64,000 bases of DNA from Protopterus annectens (Eukaryota; Chordata; Ceratodontiformes; Protopteridae): the NCBI RefSeq assembly GCF_019279795.1, contig NC_056743.1:628120019-628184018 (forward strand). The letters are read 5' to 3'. Shown piece by piece: positions 55,667 through 64,000 of the stretch. The notes beneath the pieces are model-generated. The model was not told the origin of the DNA. It saw nothing but the letters and a program-made list of their open reading frames with translations, and did no database searches. A program made the position numbers and the translations under genes. Position 1 is the first letter of the stretch. The number at the start of each line of letters is the position of its first letter.

Positions 55667-58600
55667 TGTTGCAGCTTACATTACTGACCTGAGAAACAAA
55701 GCGAAAACATATAGGTTTGGTGTTTTAAAGAATGAATTGATAAAGGACAGACTTCTGTGTAGTATTAATAATGCTGCTGTGAGAAAGATTTTGCTTTGTG
55801 ACAGTGATTTAACACTGAGTAAAGCTATTGAGATTTGTCAGATTCATGAAGCTACAGAAAGGCACACAAATATGCTTGCTAGTGGCAAGAGCATGGTTTC
55901 AGTAGTCTCTAGAGCTCATGTAGACAGCAAGCAACATGTGACAAGCAATAGCAGGCCTAAGCACATGGCAGCAGCAGTCCCTGTGGGACTTCCAGGCAAA
56001 ACCTGTAGTTTTCTAGCACATTCCAAGAACAGTTCAGTTAAAGGAGCATGCTCAGTGCAAAACCAAGGGTACCTAGTGCAAAACAGATGTTCCTCAGTAC
56101 AGCATCAGAGTGAATCAGCAAAACGCAAATCAAGCTTTAGTGTTAAATGTTGCAATTGTGGTGCCAACCATGAGTCCAGAAGAGAAAAGTGGATGGCATA
56201 TGGTCAGCAATGTCATAAGTGCAAGAAATGGAACCTTTTCCAAAGATTTTGTAAATTGAGTAAGCCTCACAGAGTTACAAAGAACAGTCACTCCAAAAAG
56301 CAAGTTAATCAAATTGACCTGCAACAGTCTGCTTTCTATGTAGACGGTGTGTCAGTAATTGGAGACAAGATTGATGCAGTAGATTTACTGGCAAGAAATG
56401 AAGTGTTTCGTACTGTTGAGATCAATGGTAAATCCACTGAGCTCAAAGTAGGCACTGGTTCAAAGTGTAATGTCATGTTTGCAGATACCTTTGCAAGGGT
56501 CAGAGCTGGTGAACAACTAGTTGTGACAGTGATTTAACACTGAGTAAAGCTATTGAGATTTGTCAGATTCATGAAGGGTATGCTGATATTTTCGATGACA
56601 GATTGGGCAAACTTCTAGCTGTGTATTCTATGAAATTAGACCCAGAAATCAATCCACTGGTCAGACCAGCAAGAAGAGTTCTGATAGCTATAGAGCATAA
56701 GGTCAAGGCTCAGTTGGACAAAATGGTGCAACAAAGGTGTAATATGTCCAGTTACAGAACCTACCAAATGGGTGTTGTCCATGGTAGCAGCTCATAAAAA
56801 GGCCCAGATGAAATCAGAATATGTATTGACCCAAGAGACTTAAGCAAAGCATTGAAGAGACCATATCATGCCATGTGTACAGTCAAAGAGGTTGCAGATC
56901 TGATACCGAATGCCACTGTTTTTTCTGTCTTAGATGCAAAGAGCTAATTTTGGAAAGTGATGCTTCATCGCAAATCTTCATTACTGACTACATTCAGTAC
57001 CCCATTTGGAAGATACAGACCCCTCAGTATGCCATTTGGAATAAATTCTGCAAGTGAAGTCTTTCAGCACACAATGGAACAAATTTTTTTGGGTTATCCT
57101 TGTGCCATAATAGTAGATGATATACTGGTTAGAGGCAATGGTGAGGTAGAGCATGACAGAAATCTTAAGAGAGTTCTAGACAGAGCACATGATGTGAACT
57201 TAAAGTTCAATCCTCTGAAATGCAAATTTAGACTACCCAAAGTTGCATATGTAGGTCATTTGTTTACAAGTATGGGCTTGAGACCAGACCCGTCTGAGCA
57301 AGCAGCCATTCTTAAAATGCCAGCACTAGATAATGTGAAGCTCTGCAGCATTTTCCTGGTATAGTCAGTTACTTAGGCAAGTTTATACCAGACTTCAGTG
57401 AGTTGACAGCATCTTTGAGAGAGCACACACATAAGAATGTTACTTGGTCATAGCTTGACCAGCACCAGAGAGCATTTAAAGTTCTTAAGGAGAAAATTGC
57501 TACCCCCCCCAAACATTAAGATACTATGATGTCAACAAACTAGTAACTCTTTCTTGAGATGCTTCAAAATTTGGTTTAGGTGCAGTTATTCTTCAAGAAA
57601 GCAAGCCAGTAGGCTATGCATCTAGAACACTTACCATATTGAGTTGCAATATGTTCAAATTGAGAAAGAACTTTTGTCAATAGTGTTTGCATGTTCTAAG
57701 TTTCTTGATTATATCTGTGATTGAGAACTCCAGATTGAAACTGATCATCAACCTTTGGTTACTACTTTAAAGAAGCCTATGCATTCAGCTCCAGTGAGAT
57801 AACAAAGAATGATGCTCAAATTGCAAAAGTACAACTTCAGAATGGTCTATACGAAAGGCAAACTTCCTTATCTGGCTGATACCTTATCCAGAGCACCTAG
57901 AAATACAATGGAACAGCGTGACAAAGAGAATTTTGATTTTGATTTTGATGTCATGGAAGTGCGTAATTTTTCTACCCCAAGACTTGATGAGCTCCGAGAA
58001 CATACAATGACTGATTCAGTTTTGCAGAAGCTCAGTTACTATATTAGTGTTGGATGGCCATCAAAACAATCCAGTGTACCATGGGAAGTGCAATCTTACT
58101 TTCCTTACAGAGATGAGTTGTTGATGGAAGATGCTGATGGAAGATGGCATTATTTTTAAAGGTCCTAAAATTGTTGTTCCAGCTTCTTTACAACAAGAAT
58201 ATATCCAGATTTTGCATTGTGGTCATCCGGGTTCCGAATCTACTAAAAGAAGAGTGAGGACTAGTATTTTGGACTTCTTTGCAAAAGACATTGATAGAGT
58301 ACTTTCTTCCTGTTCAGTATGTAATAGCACTAAAGCATATTTTGCAAAGACAGACACTTCAGCTAAGTCAAATTCCTGATCTACCTTGGTCAATTGTAGC
58401 TACAGACATATTTGAGTGGAACAATCAACATTACTTAGTACTGGTACTCTTATTCAAACTGGTTTGGGATCGATCTACTACCTAATCTAACTTCTACTAC
58501 AGTCATTACTAAGTTGAAACGCCATTTCTCAGTCCATGGCAGTCCACAGAAATTAATCTCTGACAATGGTACTCAATACACCACTCAATTGTTTCAGAAT

Positions 58601-59713
58601 TTGCCAGAGAATGGGATTTTGTACAAGTTACTAGTAGTCCAGAGTATCTGCAATCGAATGGACTTGCTGAAAGTGCAGTACAGAGTGCAAAGCAATTACC
58701 TGAAAAGTCCAAGCGTGATAATACCGTTTTTTTTTTTTTTTAATTCACTCAATCTCAGAAACATACCTCATGACGATATACTTGGCTCACCTGCTCAGAG
58801 ACTTCTATCTAGGCAAACCAGAACAATATTGCTTATCAGTTCTAGTATATTGAGGCCTAAAGCTAAGAACACTCAAACCTTCAATGCCCAGTTATCTAGA
58901 AAGTGTTCTTTCCAAAGCTCCAGCTATAAGCTGAGCAGATTTCTTCGTCCATTGGAAAAAGGAGAGACAGTGAGAATACAAACGGCGATAGGTTTCAACT
59001 GGATTGGGCAAGTAACGAGTATTTGTGCAGAGCTGATATCCTATTTTATTAAATCTGAGGGTGTGGAGTACAGGAGAAATAGCAGATATCTTCTTCCTGT
59101 AGCAGAAGTGATATTGCAGCATCGTACCTGTGATAAAGACTCTAACTCTCAGAGCAAGCCAGATAATGTTCCTGTTCCAGAACTTGTCTTGACTCCTGAT
59201 ACTGTTCCAGCAGGTTTCCAGTGTTTCTAAGATTGAACAGTCAGCAGAGACAATCCCAGTTGCTAAAACAGATCCCAAATTTTATGTCACATGATATGGT
59301 AGCATTTCAAAGCCTAGTGTGAAATACACAGCAACTTGGACATAGTTGCATATATGTATCTAGTTTTGTATAATTGCATGCTAAAATTCATTTCTATGTA
59401 AATTACATATTCATTACTGTCTGTGACAATGTTTAACTTATTTTCTCAAAGAGGGAGGAAGTAGAATAACAGGTGTGTTGTACCTTTAAGAAGCAGTTCC
59501 AAGATCTGTGTGTGCATATAAATACTAAGCGCGTGTTAGCTTCAGTGCCATTTTGAAGGTGTAGACAGCATGTTAACATCCATGTGCATGATAGCTAATC
59601 TGTTTATAAGTTAAAGTTACTTAACCTCATTTATGATGTGTTTGCACACAATAAAGCTGCTTGAACAAGAACCCACGATGCTCACTTGTTTTATTCTGAC
59701 CTGGCGAGTGACA
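55667..59713 (+). mobile_element. Ty3/gypsy LTR retrotransposon, 5'-incomplete fossil
   Basis: Plus-strand parts in order: gag with a zinc-knuckle-type region (about 55,670-56,280), protease-like region (about 56,370-56,520), RT (about 56,800-57,320), RNase H (about 57,370-57,900), integrase with its zinc-binding and core regions (about 58,130-58,960), a purine-rich tract, and the 3' LTR (59,461-59,713). The gag-protease-RT-RNaseH-integrase order identifies Ty3/gypsy. No 5' LTR adjoins it; a matching LTR with leader lies at 22,967. The element is broken in more than ten places and is of moderate age. Confidence 0.88.
59461..59713 (+). repeat. 3' LTR of the gypsy element (fossil)
   Basis: About 253 bp, beginning GTAGAATAACAGGTG right after a purine-rich tract (AAAGAGGGAGGAA) and ending GAGTGACA. 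It contains CATATAAATAC as a TATA-like box and AATAAA. It matches 22,967-23,220 at roughly 94% by eye. Confidence 0.9.
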
Positions 59714-61777
59714 GTTTTGTTCTCTGTACTTTCTGAATGGAAAAGATATTCTTCCATTTTCAGTTTAAGTTGGATGCAGCACACTGAGTCAGTTTTAACA
59801 CAACACATCCAAGTATCTATAACAAAAGTTCCTATGCTTTCCTCCGATTTCAGTTGCAAACATTCAGTCTGGAAAACACTTTAGAGTTGAAACTTATGTT
59901 TCCAGTGGAATGCTTTAAATGTCACTTCAAAAAAGCTAAATGTCTGGACCCTACAATGTTCAGAGCAGCCATCGTGAAGCAAGATGTGCCAGTTAAATTC
60001 AATTTACTCTTTTATGAATTCTTCGGCTTTTCACACAAAGCTTCATGAATTTGCATATTCCTTACTTACATTTATGCAAATTATTTTAAGAACTGTGGGT
60101 TCTTTAAATAAGGGCATAGGATCTGAAAATTCATAGACTTTTCTGTTGTTCAGCATTTCCATTCAACATTTTGACCAAGATTTAGTGATCCATTTAAAGC
60201 AATTACAAGATGAATGTCATAAAACCATTGACATACACAGCACTAACTTACAGTTTGTGATGCAAACAGCATGTAGTTTTTGCATTTTTTTTAAATTTTA
60301 TTGGTAAAAAAGGCCACCCACTCAAAAAAAAAAAATGAGTTGCAACCTTGTGCTGTGACATCATAAAGACTGAAACCACAATAACCTACCACCTAAAGTA
60401 TTGTATAGCTGCTATAACCCTATAATTACAGGAGACCCTTACTTACTGGAAAGGCCTGCTGCGACATGTCAACTAAATACTGCAGCTGGAACACTTAACT
60501 TTGAAAGGTGACATGTACGATTGTACACAAGATAATTTTCTTTTTTTAATAAATTGCAACTTCATCAACTAGGCTATAACTGGAGGTTGCATTTAGTGTA
60601 AAATAAAGGTTCATGGAAATGAATAATGTACTTTAAAAGCAAGAAAAAAAATACTGGTGACCAACCAGTTTTTTGAGGCATCTGTTGCACTTTGGCTTTC
60701 AGAGCAGTCACTGTTTTTGCAAAAGAACATTTAATTTTCCACTTTCTTTTTCGGGGAAGATTTCAGCAAATTCCACTTTATAAACACAGTCAAGCTGGAA
60801 GTTTCTTTCTCAATAGGGGGACATACCTGAATTTCCTTTTCTTGATTTATTTGTTTTCTTTTAGTTCCAACTAGTGGTCACTTTTACTCCCATTTCACTA
60901 GCTTGTAAACTAGAATCAAATCTGCTTTCTTTACCTACTGAGGCTGCCTTCTTCTTCAACAACGGCTGATTTTAGCAAATACTAAACATGCAGAAATTTT
61001 CACTTTCATTAGTTTAAATGCATCATTTTACACATCAATCATATCAATTTCATGGAAGTGCCTTCGCTTTGCAAACATCTGTGTACAGTGATGTAGTAAG
61101 TGATTTTGTTTTATGCTAGGATGTCTGGATTTAGCTTGAATTGTTTCAGTGTGAAGCAGAAAGTTAAATTAGATGTTGAGACTTGTAGTCAGATTTTTCA
61201 AGCTGTCAGCAAATTCATTCATGCTACTGAAAGATTAATGAAAGATGGATAAATTGTCCCATGCTTTGGCTGACTGTGTTAGTACCCTCCACTGCTTTGT
61301 GACCTGTGGCTCTAAAGCTGCCCAAAGCTCTTTGATGGGAAACTGAAGCAGTAGCATGACATTAAAGACTGAATACAGAAAATATATGTAGAGCCCTCCC
61401 AACATACCTATGGAAATATACACACACGAATGCACACAACCACTCAGACAAACTCCAAGTGCATTAAGAGAGATTCTGATTGATTATGCTTCTATGTTGA
61501 TTTTGGTTTCAGAATCATAGCTGATGGCTATAACTGCAGCAGTGAAGTAGATTTTCACAGTATGGTCGAAACTCTCTTATTAGTATTATGTCTAGAATGC
61601 GTTTTTCTCCATGCTATAGAAACTTAGAAGGAAAGAAAAATAATCAAAATAAAGTAAAACAACATGCTACATCAGAGGGTGTATTTGCATACTGTGCACT
61701 TGTCTTTAGTAGTCTTGAGAGCTGCAGATCTAGTAACTGAGTAACAGAAATATGTGCTATGGGAAGAGATACATTAA
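59714..61777. other. Unassigned sequence
   Basis: A+T-rich, with short ORFs on both strands (for example a cysteine-containing minus ORF at 59,617-59,859 partly inside the LTR). No known domain, transposon terminus or RNA feature recognised. It may be host intergenic or intronic DNA. Confidence 0.4.
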
Positions 61778-62135
61778 ATCATCCATCCACAACCCCTTTT
61801 CCCATTTTTGCACATGGACTCAGGGTGTAACTTCAACAATGGCAGTCATCTAGAGCCAAGGTTTACACAACTGGGTAGGTAGCCCTGCCAGGGTAGTTCT
61901 CCCATACCACACACTCACACCTATGGCCAATTTACAGTATCCAGTCCTCCTTCTGTATTTTTTGGAATGTGGGAGGAGGAAACAACAGTACCTGGAGGAA
62001 ACCCACACAAACAGATGGAGGACATGTAGTCTCCACAACACTTTTTTTCAAACCTTCAAGCCAAGAATCAAACTGGGGAACCTCTTGCTGTGAGGTGATA
62101 GCACTATCCACTGCACCATTGTGCTGCACTAAGAA
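61778..62135 (-). mobile_element. Fish-type tRNA-derived SINE
   Basis: On the minus strand a tRNA-like head (A-box-like TGGTGCAGTGGATAG, B-box-like CAGTTTGATTC) at about 62,070-62,130 precedes the widely conserved central part with GGAGGAAAC and TTTGGAATGTGGGAGGA signatures, then CACTCACACCTATGGCCAAT. It ends in an ATCC-type repeat tail near 61,780 (ATCATCCATCCA on the plus strand). This layout matches a SINE type widespread in fishes. It is diverged; no clear target duplication was found. Confidence 0.8.
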
Positions 62136-62805
62136 ATACATTAAACAAAGTAACATCAATTCCTCCAAATCTTAAGTGGATTGAAATATGAATAGGTAAA
62201 ACTACCAATGTAAGAATAATATTAATTATTTTACTGAAAGGTGCAACTAGGCCCTGCCCAACTTGCCTTCCTTTTTATTTTACCCTTCCACCTGCTTAGT
62301 GCTCATCTGAATTCCCCCACTGTCTTCTACTACACCATCGTTCCACAGCAATGAGCTTCCTAGCCTCACTCTCTTTTCTGTGAAGTAGAAGTAACAATAT
62401 AGTTCTTAACCTACCCTCTTCAGTGGCCATTTGTGCTACCCCGTTCTCTTTTCTGTGTTCTGCTTTTGTCTACACCCTTAGAGTATAGGAAGGTCCATAC
62501 AGGCATCCCTGTCATTTCTGTCCTCCAGTGAATGCACACTCATGCATTCATTTCACATTTTCCAGTTTCCCAGTGCTACTTTAGCTGGCATTGTGATACA
62601 CCCATTATTGTATGATCATGAAATAAATAAGCTGGACTTCATTTTCACTGTAGTGCTGCAGTCTCCTTGTCCACGATCACACACATATGCACATAAACAA
62701 CTAGAGCACACCTAGTGGTATAACTAAAAGTCAGATTAGTCATTACAGCAAGTTACATTTAAATTCCAGGGCTTCAGCCCATACACCTAGCTTGCCAGCA
62801 ATAAC
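62136..62805. other. Unassigned sequence
   Basis: C/T-rich around 62,250-62,480. No ORF or repeat family recognised. Confidence 0.4.
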
Positions 62806-63325
62806 GTGTCAGCTCATGGAGAGTGGATAGAAATTAAAAGAGCAGCATACCATATTGAGAGAAACTACCTCCACAACACTGCACATGCTTTCTCCTCTCA
62901 GCCTCCTACTCTTTGGCAAGCTCTCCCCATCAGCATTAAGGAAATCAACACTTATTCCAAATGCAGAATGCAATTCAAAAAGCACTTCCTCACCAAAGAC
63001 AAATGCTCTTGGTTCAAAACAGGACATACCATCTAACCTATCCCCTTTCCAAATCTCTTACCCTCTCTCAAGATTCACTGAAGATTGACCCACTTTATAT
63101 TTCGCACATTACACTCTGCTTGATTGTACATTACACTGTGCTTGTTCACTAGAATGTATATACATAGTTTTTTTATATATAATTAGTCTGAGCTAGCCTG
63201 TTATTACTTATATTTCTGTATTTTTGTTTCTGAAATGTTTTATATTTCATCAGGGCTGAGCCTGAAACTGGTTGATATTAATTAGCACACTACCTTGATA
63301 AACAAGTATAAATAAATAAATAAAA
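62806..63325 (+). mobile_element. LINE 3' fragment (C-terminus and tail)
   Basis: Encodes a Jockey-superfamily-type C-terminus: AYHIERNYLHNTAHAFSSQP, then TLWQALPISIKEINTYSKCR and MQFKKHFLTKD (62,806-63,036). A 3' UTR follows, ending CTACCTTGATAAACAAG and a TAAATAAATAAATAAA tail at 63,307-63,325. The domain order and the (TAAA)n tail resemble the L2-like fragment at 2,945-3,579, but the 3' end belongs to a different subfamily, shared with 16,684-16,800. Confidence 0.75.
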
Positions 63326-63399
63326 TACAGATTAAATGCTACTGCTTGGCTGCCTGAAGCCTTAGTACTGTATATAACTGTACGACAGAAATGCTTGAT

Positions 63400-63850
63400 G
63401 CAATAAAGATATTCAGCACTGGATGCAAGCAATGGTTCTTTCAATTTTGTCACATGGATGTGAAAGTTGGTTAGTGAAGAAACCTTATAGGAAGAAAACT
63501 GATAACTAATATTTTTTAATTATGGCACTGGAGAAGAATATTGTACTATGGACTGTCCAAAAAAAAAATCAGTCAGTATCTTGGGCGATAAAAACCCAAA
63601 TATTCAACAGAAGCTCAAATGATAACACTGACTTTATACTTCAGACATATCAGGTAAAGAGAAAGATCATTAGAAAAGACAAAATGCTTGGCAATGTCAA
63701 AGGTCAGTGTAAACAATGAAGACCTGCTGTGCTTTGGACTGATGTACTGACTATACACTGGATATCCCTCTCTCAGTGACTAGACATTTAACTGAAGACC
63801 GAACACAGTTCAAGCTACTAATCTGTGGAGATGCCAAAACCTAACACTGA
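63400..63850 (+). mobile_element. RTE/BovB-like LINE C-terminal fragment
   Basis: In pieces it reads VLSILSHGCESWLVKKPYRK, then NQSVSWAIKTQIFNRSSN, IIRKDKMLGNVKGQCKQ and TEDRTQFKLLICGDAKT. The pattern G-C-E-x-W, then I/M-R-x-D-K-x-M-L-G-x-V-x-G, then E-D-R-x-x-(W/F)-(R/K)-x-L matches the C-terminal part of RTE/BovB-type LINE proteins. The fragment is short and broken. It differs from the RTE copy at 13-14 kb. Confidence 0.6.
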
Positions 63851-64000
63851 CATAATGATAAGTAAAAACAACATTCAGCATTCACAGCAAAAACTCCTAA
63901 CATAACCATATGCACATGGATTCACAGATATCGCCTTTGTAAAACTTTTATCTGTTCCTCTGGAGTAATGTTTCTCAAAATATGTTTATAAATCAGAATC

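Noticed and set aside
59617-59884. Cysteine-containing minus ORF considered as a secreted-protein exon
   Set aside because: Half of it lies in the gypsy LTR; the rest has no known motif.
61235-61435. Minus ORF considered as a transposase fragment
   Set aside because: No catalytic motif or transposon context could be found.

Overview
This looks like a piece of a repeat-rich, A+T-rich vertebrate genome. The retroelement mix (CR1, L2-like, RTE and L1/Tx1 LINEs, Penelope-like elements, hAT, Ty3/gypsy, tRNA-derived SINEs) and the very long pure (TA)n and (CA)n runs fit a non-teleost fish or an amphibian; I cannot place it more closely. I recognise no host protein-coding gene, rRNA or tRNA gene. 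Almost every readable ORF is a decayed transposable-element gene or a microsatellite artefact.

Layout. 0.4-2.2 kb: microsatellites and a short tRNA-derived SINE whose 3' end matches the local CR1 LINE. 2.3-6.2 kb: a Penelope-like element (PLE-1) with RT, GIY-YIG endonuclease and a decayed hammerhead-like tail, split by a LINE 3' fragment with a 7-bp target duplication. 6.3-10 kb: a candidate MITE, degenerate tandem repeats and a CG/TG run. 10.1-14.3 kb: CR1 copy A and an RTE-clade LINE, both minus strand. 19.0-22.2 kb: CR1 copy B. 23.0-23.4 kb: a gypsy LTR with leader. 23.9-26.3 kb: an unclassified TIR-bounded element inside a degenerate tandem array.

26.8-37.4 kb is one nested locus. A minus-strand L2-like LINE (RT ORF of 471 codons) is split at 29,779-35,470 by a 5.7-kb hAT-type element with a perfect 8-bp target duplication. 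That insertion falls in the codons of the LINE endonuclease's SDH motif. The hAT element carries CR1 copies D and E, a retroviral-type pol fossil, a SINE-tail fragment and a ~0.4-kb direct repeat. The LINE also carries a SINE with 14-bp target duplications and a 104-bp tandem array inside its endonuclease region.

39.8-52.7 kb: an L1/Tx1-type LINE. Its ORF1 and ORF2 lie about 4.5 kb apart, with a MITE between them sitting in a (TA)n tract, and CR1 copy C is inserted in ORF2. 52.7-55.6 kb: two 5'-truncated PLE copies in head-to-head inverted orientation, each ending in a recognisable type-I minimal hammerhead ribozyme. 55.7-59.7 kb: a broken Ty3/gypsy element with its 3' LTR. 59.7-64 kb: mostly unassigned sequence with a fish-type SINE and two LINE C-terminal fragments.

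The elements are connected. One SINE ends in CR1-like sequence and another ends in RTE-like sequence, consistent with SINEs that borrow the retrotransposition machinery of these LINEs. The features most worth checking are the inverted PLE pair with its paired hammerhead ribozymes and the two SINE-LINE partnerships. I found no convincing undescribed host gene system.
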